NCBI GenBank assembly: GCA_038496445.1
Contig: JALMLS010000612.1
Location: 124,001-188,000, forward strand
Direction of reading: 5' to 3'
DNA: 64,000 bases
Origin: Trichosphaerium sp. ATCC 40318
Taxonomy: Eukaryota > Discosea > Flabellinia > Trichosidae
This document shows, piece by piece, positions 1-11,900 of the stretch. The notes under the pieces are model-generated. The model ran no database searches. It saw only the letters and a program-made list of their open reading frames with translations, and was not told where the DNA came from. A program made the translations under genes and the position numbers. The stretch's first letter is position 1; every line of letters starts with the position of its first letter.

Positions 1-276
1 ATCATCTTTATTATAAATACATATACAACACGCCAATACAGTTCACATGCACGCTCCCTTCGCTTTCCTAAAAAGTATCATCTTCCGGAAAGCTTTAAAC
101 TCTTTTAAAACTCTTTTAACTATTTGATTTATTATCTATTATTACTTGTTTAATGATAACAGGAGCAAAATCCTGTGTAAAAAAAATCGTAAAATTATTT
201 TGTCAGAATATCACAAATATTTAACAACAACACAAGCAACGCAACACAAGCTAGAAAACAACTCAAACTATATAAA

Positions 277-983
277 ATGAACAGCAGAAAGGACATACTA
301 CCTCCATACAAGTTCCATAAGATTGTAGACGCATGGCAAACACCAACAGAAGATGGTTGGCGCTGGCATCAAACTGGACAACGCCAGGTCAAGCACTATG
401 ATAATAAGCGCATTTACTACAAGTGCGCTCGTTCTACATGCCCTGCAAAAAAATATATTCAAAGACACAACGACAATGCTCAAATGTACGTACACAAAGG
501 CCCATTTTCGATGTTGATACAGAAAAACTCTCCTAGCTTTGGAAGTTCAGTGAGCTTTTTATTTTTTTTTGTTTTGCGGATTTTTTTCGTTTTTTTTCGT
601 TTTTTTTACCTTTCGGGAAGCTAAGTTTCTACTACAGGCTAGTTATGTACACAAACCAACATAACCATGAAAAAGAGACATCTGGTGTTGTACCATTGTC
701 TTTACGCCGAAGACCAGCGAATAAAACACCAAAACCGTCCAAACAGCCGACAATATACAAACACACTCATTTTAACACAACAAACTTTAAACCACGCGTT
801 AATGTTAAACCACAATGGAAACGTAAATTGATGGTCATCACACACGTCGGAAAGTATCAAAAGCCCGCAACATCACAAGACACAACACAACTCCGACGTG
901 TAGATGCATCTGCCAGACTATGGAGGATGAACCTTGAATTTATATGCTCCCCGAATACACCATTTCTACTTAGAAGCCAGTAA
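277..983 (+). CDS. WRKY-domain zinc-finger protein
   Basis: Predicted DNA-binding protein of 184 aa in two exons (277-485 and 638-983) around a 152-nt intron starting GTACGT and ending CTACAG. The join restores a complete WRKY fold: DGWRWHQTGQRQVK in the signature strand, then C-X4-C-X22-H-X1-H (YYKCARSTCP ... NQHNHE). The usual WRKYGQK heptapeptide is changed to WRWHQTGQR, so Trp-Arg is kept but the Lys-Tyr-Gly core is not. The intron splits the zinc-finger part of the domain. The C-terminal 110 residues are basic and low in recognisable motifs. WRKY proteins are mostly plant factors that bind W-boxes and occur sporadically in protists such as Dictyostelium and Giardia. Only one WRKY domain is visible. 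The domain assignment is strong; the DNA target is unknown because the contact strand is altered. Confidence 0.85.
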
Positions 984-1718
984 ATGGCCATAGTCAGAAG
1001 ATTTACATAATTCAAGCGACTTGGCTTTTGGCCAAAAAAAAAACACTTTGTACTACTAGCAACCTCTCTTCTCCCTAAGAAGCCTTCTATATCACCTCTT
1101 TTTTTTCTACTACGGCTTCTCTCATTGGGCGGGAAGAACTGGATTTATACGATTCTCCAGAAATGTAAAATAGCTTCTTTTTTGTTCGATAACAATATTG
1201 TGGCGTTTAAATAATAAAAAAAAACATCAATATGACAAATTGCAGACTATTTTTTTTTCCGTCAAACGTTTTTTGGAACAAATCAGTTTTCTTGAGGTAG
1301 TGTGTACATTTCTTGATGTTTTGATGTGTAGTTCGTTTATTTTACATGTTTATACATCGCTTAGTACATTAGGCATTGTTATTTAGTTGATAGGAATGGA
1401 GTTTTCGGTTTAGGAGTAAACGACCGAGGGAACATTCCGGGGTTTTGAAAAAAAAAAGTTAAAATACTGCACGGAACATTTATCATTCGAACTGAGTTTG
1501 GTATTGTTCTATCTGACTTGAAGCAGATAACACAAATACCTAATAATTATTAAATAAAAGCGAATTTAGAGAAAATTGTTCGGGTTTTTGTTGGAGACAA
1601 AAAAAAAATTTAATTTCGGCAATTCTGAAACATGAAATTCTCGAGAACATTTAAAAAGTTCATCACGTTATAAAGTAGATGTTTTTACAAACATATAAAG
1701 TAATTTTAAAATTCTTAA
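984..1718. other. Convergent intergenic region, no gene seen
   Basis: The 735 bases between the WRKY stop and the end of the BK-channel gene are AT-rich with many poly-A/T tracts and frequent stops in all frames. A 62-codon plus-strand frame at 1198-1386 has low complexity and no recognisable motif. Probably 3' untranslated and spacer sequence of two convergent genes. Confidence 0.5.
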
Positions 1719-4700
1719 TTATCGTAGAAATAATAAATCCAAAAAACAAAAAAAAAAAAAGTCGGCAAAAAAACGAAAGAAAATCTTGACGCTAATCACC
1801 TTATCTGTTGTTTCAATTATCGTATCAGGTAGAGGGCACGTATATACATACCTACCCTGGGTATTACCCGATTTACTTCTTTGTAAAGCGAGCGGAAGAA
1901 TGTCATCCGAAAGAAGTCCTTCTACAAGCGAAGAAAACGTCTCATTTATAAACTCTATTGGAATAGGCAACTAAAACTTTATCAGTCCTGTTTTCTATAT
2001 AAGGAAAGTATAGCTCAGTCGTTTTCTTTCTGAGACTGCACGCAAAAAAAACAAAAAAAGTAGCCTTCATCACAACCCTCACTAAAACGCAACGAGAACA
2101 AAAAAACAAGAATGAAAAATGGTTTTACCATTAGGTCATAATTGTAAGCCTTAAGATACGTACCAGATACACATTAGTTCCTTCTCTTGATTCACTAGTA
2201 TTCTCTGACCACAATACAAGATTCCTAAGAGCGCCAATAGCATACCGATTAAAAAACGCCTTGAAAAGAAATCAGAGTTGGATCATGTTTTGTACACTTG
2301 TTGTATGTTCAATAATGCGTGCGTATTATTATCGCATGCGTAATGTTGCTCATATCGTATGGCTAGAATTCATTATTATTACGTACGTAGCCCATTAGTG
2401 AATCCATAAAAGTAGGGTCATATACAGTACCACTAGAATAAGCATTACACACGTATGGTATTGTTCTATACTCTCTGAAATGGGATTCCTCTGGTTCCCG
2501 AAGTAATGAAAGTGATGACAAGTGAGCAAGCTCAACCTATAGGTAACACAAGTAAGCTTCTCTTGAGCGTAAAATGAACGCGGAAAAATGTATGTTGAAT
2601 GTAGGCCGAGCAAACCATCAAAAACTAATATCAGAAAGTAAGTCAAGAATTTCCGTACCAAAACTTCCGTTTTTGGAAATTGACGACGAACAAGAGCATA
2701 AGTTAATACTGCATTTCTATCTTGTATTTTTTGTTTATCAGGAGTTAGTCTAAATGGAGTTAGAATTAGAATTACAATAAACAAAAAGAAAGAAAAATTA
2801 CAAGTCTAGAATTCTAGAGTTGTACAAAGGAAGAAAATCTTCTTCTATTGGAGATACAGGGGCGCAATGTTGTGTTAAGGGCCCTTAAGCTTACCTATTA
2901 CATAGAATTATAACACACTTTGATTTATCTACACCTGCACGTTCTAACGCGGAGCGTTGTAGAGAGCTTCCCTAGACTAGGCGTCAGACCGATTTAATTG
3001 CTTGAAGACAATTTAATGGAAAAAAACCCAAAAATACCTTTATAAAATACACCTCAGGGAAGGAAGCAATTTCGTTCCATAGTGATTGTGTAGGTTCTTC
3101 TGGATATAAGAATACAATAGGTGCAATATTAGATAAGCATATAGTCCTATAAAAAGAGTTATGCGACAAGTAAGAAAGTGAAAAAAAATACCTAAGTGGA
3201 GCTACAATATAAAACCACTCGGATAGGTTCCCTGTCACAACAATATGGTTCGATAGAGGATTTTTCATGTCGCTTATACTATTTATAGTTGCTTCCTTCA
3301 AATTCCTTGGTGTTGATAGCGTGTGAAGTGTCTTTGAAAGCTAAAAAAAAGTGTTAAGAACAACCCGATGAAAATGTTTTGTTTTTTGTCATCGTACTGT
3401 GTGGACGCTTCTTGTCCTCAGGAAGTTTCTATTTTCGGCACTTGTTCTTATTGAGTAATGTCTGAATGCAGTACTTTTAGGTCTTGGCCTTGATCTTGGA
3501 GGAGAGTCTGGTGCTGCTAACCCCTTGAGTTGGTTTTGTTCCAGATGTGATTCCATATTATACACAAGATCATAGTCGGTTGTAATAAATAAACCCACCT
3601 CTCTACCTGTTAACCGGTACTACAATCAAGTGAGATAAGCGAATGTCATAGCATGTTGTTACGTACTGAAGAGCCTGGATTCAGCAAGCAACTAGACTCT
3701 TGATTCACTACACCCAAGAAAAGTACGCCCAACTCTGTGTATACAAGCTAGGTTTGGTTTAGAGATAAACTCAGAGTGCAATAGGGCACCTTTGCGACTC
3801 TACTGAACTTAGAACCGATGAAACATTTTAATATTTTCCCTTTTACAAACTCGCTTGTAAATCCACAAACTAACAGATTGGTTAGCGATATTTCTAAAAA
3901 CAATTTTTTGTTCGTAACGTACCAAATTCTGCACGTGCTTCAGAGTGTAATTCAATACTCTGCAGCGCGTTAACATTTGTTGCTCTAAATAAATCACATA
4001 TGAGAGAGCAGAAACCTGGCATGAGTGCATTCTTTGTGAGTAAACCCTGTAAAAAAAATTAACTCTAGTTTTCTAAAACAAAAAAGATGCTACCATTTTA
4101 ATCTCATTGGCACATATAATGTGAACATGCTTTCCCACTGATGTTAACATAGTCTAAGTTACAACAGTGAGTAATAGTAATAAGATATATTGTTTGTGTA
4201 CCTTGTTTTCTGGCTTTAAAAGCTGAACATATACTTTGACTCCTGGGTTATAACTTTTTATAGAAAGACATCTTAAAACTGTTTGTCTATCCATTTCTTC
4301 AGCATCACGTGCATACAGGTCAGCACATATGAAAACAGCTATAGCCGCATCTATTATTGAAAAATAAGCAAAAAGATTAATAGCACGTGACTACCTGCTT
4401 TTGCACGTGTCAAATCGCGATCGCTCTACAAATCTTCATAAATAAAAGAAAAAAAGAAATCACAAAAGACTAACCAAGCATGAGCCCTTGAGATAAGTTA
4501 TCCTTTTATAATATCTATCTCTATGTAGTGTTGACAATAGAGAATCACTCGGTATATTATCACTAAGTATACAAGCATTCAGTCCTTCCCTCATGTTGTA
4601 CTGTTATAAGTCAGCGATGAACGGCAAAAACAGTATATGCTGACAATGTACCTCATGATAGAATCCGCCCAAGAAATGGCTCATATTCGCAGATGAAATA

Positions 4701-6381
4701 AAACCACACAGAAGCACGTGTTTTTCCTTGCTCTTATTTAATACCAGCGATTTCTCATAAGGGTGTTTAGACTGTTCTAGAATACGACTAAGGTAAAAAC
4801 CTTGTATTGGAATGAGCGTGAAAGCGCCAGCAATAATCATCATCGTGGTCATTCGACCTAACATTGTAAGACTCATTAGAAGTCAATGTTATAGCATACC
4901 TAACCAACACTTGAATGAAATATCTCCATAACCGACAGTAGTAGCTGTAACTACTACATAGTATAAAGCAGTATGGAATGAATCAACATTCATATAAGTA
5001 ATATTGCTCTCAATTCCATAGTCATCAATGTGTGTTCTCTCCTTACAGGAACCAATTGTGCATACCTCGAGTACCTTGTACAAAGAAAGTTAATACAATG
5101 ACGAGATTGCATATAACCGTACGAGTACAGATAGTATGTAGACTACTGCCAACATGCTGAAAATCATTTTTAAAACTTGTCTAAATACAGCTATTGCTCA
5201 AAACGTTAGATGATGCTGGTTCTTTTTATCACTTGAGTACGCACGTGATCCCGACTTATAGTTTCTAAATAACCTGTATATCATTAAAACACGTAAAGCC
5301 CTTAGTGTGTAGATATAAAGCCAACTGCCGAACAATACAGGAACGAGAGACAACATTTCAACAACAGCAAAAAAAGAAAACAAAAATCTCCCTATAAAAA
5401 ACTCATTAACGCCTTCTTTGTAACTGACGAAGACATAAGTGTATATTCTCAAACGTGCGTATTTCCAATAAAAGTATGCACTGCACGAAGATGTTGAGTC
5501 ACATGACACTTAGGTCTTCATCAATGATAAACATAAAAATATTCAACAAATCAGCACATGCGCTCTAAAATCCTTTACGTACATCTGTGGTTTCTGAGGT
5601 AGAGTTTCAAGAAAAAAGAGCATAAAAACACGCCAGCCATAATAATCTCCTAAAACGCAACAACAATGAGTTATCCACCGCGAAGAGAGTCACAATGATT
5701 AAACAAAAAATCAACAGCACAATCTGGTCAGTTTTGACATGTTTTACGACTATTCACATACGCTTATAACTATCCATAGGGGTAGATCATCTGATGAATC
5801 AACCAGTTCAGTCCTGTACCAAGAGTGTTCTGTGTGGTATCCAATGTAACTTATATAAACAAGCAAAATACACCATAAAAGTGAGAATGCAGACTATATA
5901 CGTTAACCTCAACGTAATTATAGCGTGTTTTATTCACCTGAGCTAAATCCTACTAACATGTCAATATTATAACCGCCAAAATGCTTTGTTTTACGTACCG
6001 CAACGCGTAGGATAGATTTGCGCTTTATAACGCTAGCTTTTGTTACCCTCAGTGCATGTTGTTGTAATTTGGCCTTTATTTGTTCTATAGCTAAACGCGC
6101 ATGTTTGTAAGCGAATGAGAGTAAGTATGGTTATTAAAAGGCAAATTCCGTTTATGGCACGTTTTAGTACCTTGTTCTCTTTCCAACAGCGCCCCTCCAA
6201 TGGTTGGTAGTTTATCACTTTGTGTCATGGCTTCGTTACGCCGCATAGAAGGCGGTGATGTAACCTTGCCACCAACTCTATCGTCTAGTTGTATGCTGAC
6301 GGCATCCCATGACACGGTGGTGTGAGCGTCATTCGGCTGAGCCAGCAGCCTCTCTGTTGCTTCATCTGAGCTATTGTCCAT
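1719..6381 (-). CDS. BK/Slo-type potassium channel (6TM, two RCK domains)
   Basis: Large-conductance K+ channel alpha subunit split into many small exons. From the start at 6381: a polar N-terminus (MDNSSDEATERLL), a voltage-sensor region near 5200-5510 with an Arg-spaced S4-like helix (LRALRVLMIYRLFRNY), and a pore whose filter TTVGYGD is encoded at 4921-4943. RCK1 follows at about 4610-4870 (HVLLCGFISSANMSHFL), then RCK2 at about 3000-3270 (NHIVVTGNLSEWFYIVAPLR, PIVFLYPEEP, FPEVYF). Further conserved tail pieces lie at 2900-2960 (SALERAGVDKSK), 2400-2480 (DPTFMDSLMGY) and 1760-1974 (PIPIEFINETF, DKVISVK). Order and spacing match Slo channels. No clear calcium bowl was seen. The stop at 1719 and several exon edges are approximate. 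In the plasma membrane it would pass K+ in response to voltage and cytosolic ligand. Confidence 0.85.
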
Positions 6382-6489
6382 TTTATTTACATACCAATGA
6401 AGCTATAGTGCCCACACGACGCTAAAACTGGTGATGTTTAAGCAAGATTCTTTGCTCTGAAAGACTAAGACCAAGTTAATACGTCCTTT
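6382..6489. promoter_or_regulatory. Bidirectional promoter region, BK channel / METTL1
   Basis: Only 108 bases separate the start codons of the minus-strand channel gene and the plus-strand tRNA methyltransferase, so both promoters and 5' leaders must lie here or overlap the coding ends. No TATA box or other defined element was recognised. The regulatory role is inferred from layout only. Confidence 0.45.
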
Positions 6490-7699
6490 ATGGAAACAGG
6501 AATGAAAAGACCTCTAGACGAACCAACCGACATGGCACAACCTAAAAAACGGAGAATAGCAAAATACTTTCGCATCAAAGCGCATAAAAACCCACTAGCT
6601 GATCATTCATGCGTAAATTAGTACGTACTATTGTATTATTTAATGAAAAAACATTATAACCGTTATACAGCCCTCGCAAGCCAGAATTGTTTAACTGGGC
6701 TGATTGCTACGCTCAATTCTTTAAAACAACACAAAATAAACTACCAGAAATCGCAGATGTTGGATGTGGTTATGGAGGACTACTTGGTGCGCAGCAGTTA
6801 CGCGCAGCGCTGAAATAACACAAAATAGTGGCACTTGGTAAATTATTTCCAGATACGCTCTGTTTAGGCATGGAAATACGTCCGAGAGTAGTAGAATACG
6901 TTGCAGATAGAATAGAGAAACTTCAAGCCAAATCACCTTCAGAGGGAGTAAACTTGAGTGTATTGCAAGTCAACGCGATGAAGTACCTCCCAAACTACTT
7001 TGTAAAAGGTCAGCTTTCAAAAATTTTTTTCCTATTCCCAGACCCACATTTCAAGAAGAAGGTGCACAGACGCCGTATTATAAGGTACATGTTTACGCTT
7101 GTAAATGACTGCTCACTTATTTTGTAGTCCTACACTTTTGGCTGAGTATGCCTATGCTTTACGAGTAGGTGGTATAATTTACACCGTAACAGGTACTTGA
7201 TCAAGCAAATAACTCACTCACTGCCTCCACAATGAATACATGCTAATGAAATTCCATTTTTTTAAACTTTATACTAAGCTTACGCATGGTATGCGGCTTG
7301 CCAGTACTTGGGTCCGTGAGGCACCAGAGAACGGAGGGGTTTCTAAAATTAATTAATTTCATCTTTTGTTTTAATGGAGTGTGCTTGATTGTTGTTTTCT
7401 TTTGCGCTTTCTTGACAATCTCACTCATTACCTTTTTGAATAGATGTTAAGGATTTGTTTGATTGGGAGTATAAGTGTCTGAATGAACATCCTCTTTTTG
7501 TAGAACTAACTAAAGAAGAGACTGTACGCTTTTTGAATTTTGTATGACATACCTTATTGTTTTGCTTATATTTTACATCAAGGATAATGATCCAGTGGTA
7601 CCTTTAGTGATGAATAGTAGCGAAGAAGCTAAAAAGGTTGAAAAAATAGACGGAGAAAAGTACTTTACAGCTTTCAGGCGCATTGCACCTCCAGTTTAG
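6490..7699 (+). CDS. METTL1: tRNA (guanine-N7-)-methyltransferase catalytic subunit
   Basis: Makes m7G46 in tRNA variable loops using S-adenosylmethionine; family members (Trm8/METTL1/TrmB) work with a WD-repeat partner in fungi and animals. Six exons (6490-6620, 6671-6786, 6829-7084, 7128-7192, 7444-7541, 7583-7699) join into 260 aa with no frame break. Visible motifs in order: a basic N-terminus with KKRR, AHKNPLADHS, the SAM loop ADVGCGYGGLL, FPDTLCLGMEIR, NAMKYLPNYF, the catalytic stretch FFLFPDPHFK, ISPTLLAEYAYALRVGG, then the C-terminal FRRI. Length and motif order are those of the eukaryotic family. Four introns are 41-50 nt and one is 251 nt. Donors include GTACGT, GTGCGC, GTACAT, GTACTT and GTATGA. 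Assignment is very secure. Confidence 0.95.
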
Positions 7700-8034
7700 T
7701 GTCTGTAACAATTTGCAACTTCGTATAGATTGTAATAATACTTGCTACAAATGCAATAGTAAAGGCAAGGATATTGTGGTACTAAAGTAATGGAAGCAGA
7801 AGAAAACAGATACTATGGTAAAGACTTTACAAGTTTCTTCGGTTGTTGCATTTTAAAAGCACGTGAACTTGTGGTTTCCAGTTGTATGTTCCAGCAATAT
7901 TTTAGAGTCTATAGAATGTAGCGCAGCTAAGAAAACTGCGCACCTAAAAACGTTTGACTTTCACAGACGTTTGTAAAACTCGCTATTTTTGAGATCGTTT
8001 AATTGAACCGCCACATGCACATTCACGTTTGAAA
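7700..8034. other. Intergenic region with one short open frame
   Basis: This 335-base spacer separates two plus-strand genes. It holds a 43-codon frame at 7790-7921 (starting MEAEENRYYG) with no recognisable motif, and one CACGTG palindrome near 7860. The short frame could be chance, an upstream ORF or a missed exon. Confidence 0.35.
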
Positions 8035-8619
8035 ATGGATGAATCACTCGAGAGGTTGCTTCTTCAAGGTGGTGAAGGATTTGTAAACGAGTTTGCGCCC
8101 CTTACTATTCTACACATCGATGAAAAGCCTGTAACAAATGTAAAAGAGGCTATAGTACGCGGCGTACTGGACTTACAACTATACATCTTCAAGAAAAAGA
8201 CATTGAAAATGAACATTGTACTGTGTAGGATACTCAATTATATTCGCAATCGCTTAGTTAATCGTAGGAAACGCGAACAGTACACTATTTGGGGTCTTTC
8301 AATGGATGACATAAAGAAACTCTCTCCAGGGCTTTACTCTTACTTTTCTATGCTGGTACGGTACTTCATTACTGAAACGGCGCTTTACAGTATTTCTCGA
8401 AGTAAAAACACATACACTGAAACGACAATTGCACTTTAGCGTTGGTTTGCAATCTTCACAGGGCTTTGGGTTCTGGTATGCCTTCCTCTAGCATTATACA
8501 ACGTATACGTTTACACTATTTCATCTGCGCCACACGATTGGGTTTTGGCAGTATTCCTCAGTCCAACTGTATGGAGCAGTACGATAATCAACCGTTTGTT
8601 TTTTTTGTTCTGGAAGTAA
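8035..8619 (+). CDS. Small protein with C-terminal membrane hairpin, unknown function
   Basis: Two exons (8035-8355 and 8440-8619) around an 84-nt intron (GTACGG to CTTTAG) give a protein of 166 aa. The N-terminal two thirds are soluble and mixed-charge (MDESLERLLLQGGEG at the start, basic NRRKREQ in the middle). The second exon encodes two closely spaced hydrophobic helices (WFAIFTGLWVLVCLPLALY and WVLAVFLSPTVW) and ends almost immediately after a third hydrophobic run. The ATG at 8035 is the first in frame. The splice is supported because the unspliced frame ends at once while the second frame becomes a clean membrane segment. The family is not recognised; a tail-inserted ER, mitochondrial or peroxisomal membrane protein is possible. 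Confidence 0.6.
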
Positions 8620-8947
8620 GGATTTGACTTGAAATAACACTATTTTATTTTAGCGCTAAGCCTACTTTTTAAAAGGCCACTCTGATTTGTAGCACGCACG
8701 TGACTTTCTGCTTTTATGCTCATTTGAAGTACTCCATAAGGGTATACTAATGTTATAGCTTGCATAGTTGCACAAGAGCAGAACTGTTTATTACTTGTTT
8801 CATTTAAAACATACACGTGCTATTTTATGTTGTTATTTTTATTATTTCCTTCGAAAACGCGAACATGGATTCGTGATAGATTCATGAAAAGAAAGGGTTT
8901 GGAGGCCAATTGTATGATTTCTGGTTTTTTTAGTAAAAAGTAAGATG

Positions 8948-11900
8948 TCATATGTAATTTTTACGAGCTATTTGTAGTACCTCTGTCATGCGCTGTTTCT
9001 TCATCCATAAAGGTATTTCACCAAAATCATAACCAGCGTTCATTACGTTTAATCCAATATCTCCTTGGCTTCTATTTAAGTCGATGTCTATCACAGAAAT
9101 GAGGCGCATAAAAACAGATACAAATTAAAGTCTTTTGCATACCTCCTGACTTTAGAATATCGACACTCTTCTTACCGCGCTTTAAAGTAACCACAGGTGT
9201 ATTTGAGTCTGAGGGCTCATTAAAAACAATATAATCAGTTTCTATAAGGTACATTAGGTTGAACAAGCATGTTAATAATTTTCTTTGTCTTTTTCTTTTT
9301 TACCTTTCTCAAAAGCAATGTGAACGGTGCCATTCGTTACACTTATTTTTGGGACCTACCATATCATTAGATTATGTACCTTCAATGTTACACACTGAAG
9401 CTCCTTCGGTGAGAGATCCTGCAGGGTAGAGTACAGTTATCCATTCAGAAGATGATGCTTTTTCACCCAGAATTCGAACTCTTGTTGCGTTCTCGTTTCC
9501 TACAACAATCTTCGTTCAACTTATTCGTTTAAATTGCCTCTTACCTTCGCTCTTCCAATCCCATCTATCAAACTTCCAAGTAGGATTAGTAATACCTGTA
9601 GGAAAGCAGTACAAAGTAGAATTTCCCATATCGTATGTATTAGCATCTATTTTCTTCGTATACTGATTTGTTTCTTGTTCAAAAGTTGCAATCCACGTGC
9701 TCAATACTGGTTCCTCTCCCCAATGCTGATCTTTCAATACTATATAATCACTAAAATGACATTATTGATCACATTGGAAATGGTGTAGCACATACCGAGC
9801 TTGTATAGGGTTCTTAACAAAGGCAACCGTCCGTCGATAAGTGAAAGGTGAATCAAAACTTGTTGTCTTGTAATTAGCTTGCCATATTGGAGGTGGTTTA
9901 TCAGGAAGCGTTCTTAATCTAGAACTAGATACTTGTCCAATAGCGGCATCTATATCATAGCCAAATTTTACTGCAATCAACCGCTCGTAAGAGTCCATAT
10001 TCTGATTTTCTCCAAGACAAAGTCTATTGTGCCAAAATTCCATTGGAGGTCTTGGATTGTACCTAGTCTGCCGTTCAGCCTTGATTCTTTACCCACAATG
10101 AGGAATAATAAGTACGTCCTTACCCAGCTAAAATATCTATGGCATGTCTACTACCATAGGCGCAGTAATGGAATGAGAGTTGATCTCCGTGGTCTAGAAC
10201 AGTTTACTTTGTATAAACAAAAAAAGACATTTTAATCTAACCATGCCCTCTGTTTGACCCTGATTTGAAAGCAAAGAATGATTCTTCCTTTGTCCCTGGT
10301 CTATTTCTAAAAACAACACCTAGATGGAATAAAGATCAGTGTTTTCGTACTCTGCGAATTGTTCACAAAAGAAAATATTCAGATATTTGTTGATGAACTT
10401 ATATAAATTTGTCTATACCGTAGCCTGGAAGTTCTTCTGATTTAAAAGTAGTAACATCGGGTAAAGGAATATTTGATTCTGATGAGATCCTGCAGCGAAG
10501 TTAAATTTATCAACAGAATTGTGAGAAAGAAAAACTCAGATTTCTTCGTACAAATGATAGTCTATTGAACTAGGGTGGGTATCTCCAAGTGGTAAGATGA
10601 ATCTACCATACCAATCGCTCGGTTTTGAAGCATTTGAACCAACAAAGTGATACGCAAAAGGTTGACTAACGTGATAGAAAAAGGAAACAGCCTACAAAAA
10701 TTACTTGTTAGTCTAGTTTTTGTTTCCAAGAAGCCTTCGTTCTTACGGCTTGAAATCGAGAATTTGACAGTATGTCATAATCAAGATACTTTTTAATAAT
10801 AGGTGCTTCAGCTAACCAAGCTTCCATGGCATGTCCAGTGTACCTACACAAAATTAAAGTGAGAAAACACAAAGAAAATAACCCCACAAAAAGGTCTTGT
10901 TCTTACCCTGGTGCCTCTTGACCTGCTCCTCCCGGTAGTGTTACTGAATAATATAGATCCATTTCTATTGCATCAATAGCCATTTGTTTAAATATTTCAA
11001 ACTGAGGGTGAGAAGTAAGACCAACAGTTGTCAAGATAGGGACTTTCATAAAATCGGTATTGAAATTAGGATTCTCAGGACTACAGACAAAGACAAGTTA
11101 CTAAAGAAGAGCTAAGTGGTTAAATAAACATCCAAATACCTCATATATCCTCGATATGCTCCATACCTATTAGTAATTACGTCAAACAGGTGATCATTAA
11201 ATGCTATTCAAAAATTGTATTTGAAAGGAAATAGAATGTCTTTGATGACGGAAAAAAGGTACCAATCCGGATCAAAGTTTGATTGTAACGAAGATAGTGT
11301 TTGTCTATTTGCTTTTGGTAATTTACCATTGTTGATATTCTTGACAAGAATTTTACCTTCACCTCTTCTACTACCTGTTTTTTTTAGTGTTTTACAAAAA
11401 CGATCAAGCAGTATTTTTGAACCTTACTAACCTGTAGGATTTGTTGACTCATTGTAGTAGTATATATTATGTACACCTCCTTGTGGTTGACCCGGCCAGT
11501 CCAATAGAAACACATTTGTCAATTTATCAAGGTTGTTCATGAACCAATCCTGTGCCCACTTGTATGTCTAAAGAAAACAGTTTTAGTTTCATCTTTAAGG
11601 CACGTTAAAAAAAAGATCAACCATTGTTTTAACTTCATCTGTCCCTGATATTATATAGTAGAATCTCTTTCCATATGACAAAGGCAAATGAATTGACAAA
11701 TACGACCTACTCAGACGTAAAAACAAAAACTCATATAATTTGTTTTTAGCACAGTTTTCTGCTGTATATTGTCACGTGTTTAATCATACCCTGAGGTATC
11801 CGTTATGCCATTTGTGAGATTATCCGCAATAGTGTCGAAATCGGTACTTAAATGAAGAGGCCACTCCCATGATCCTAGCAAAATCAAAACTGAAAAACCC

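Noticed and set aside
1786..1974. Plus-strand frame over the BK-channel C-terminus
   Set aside because: It is antisense to a minus-strand exon that matches the conserved Slo C-terminus.
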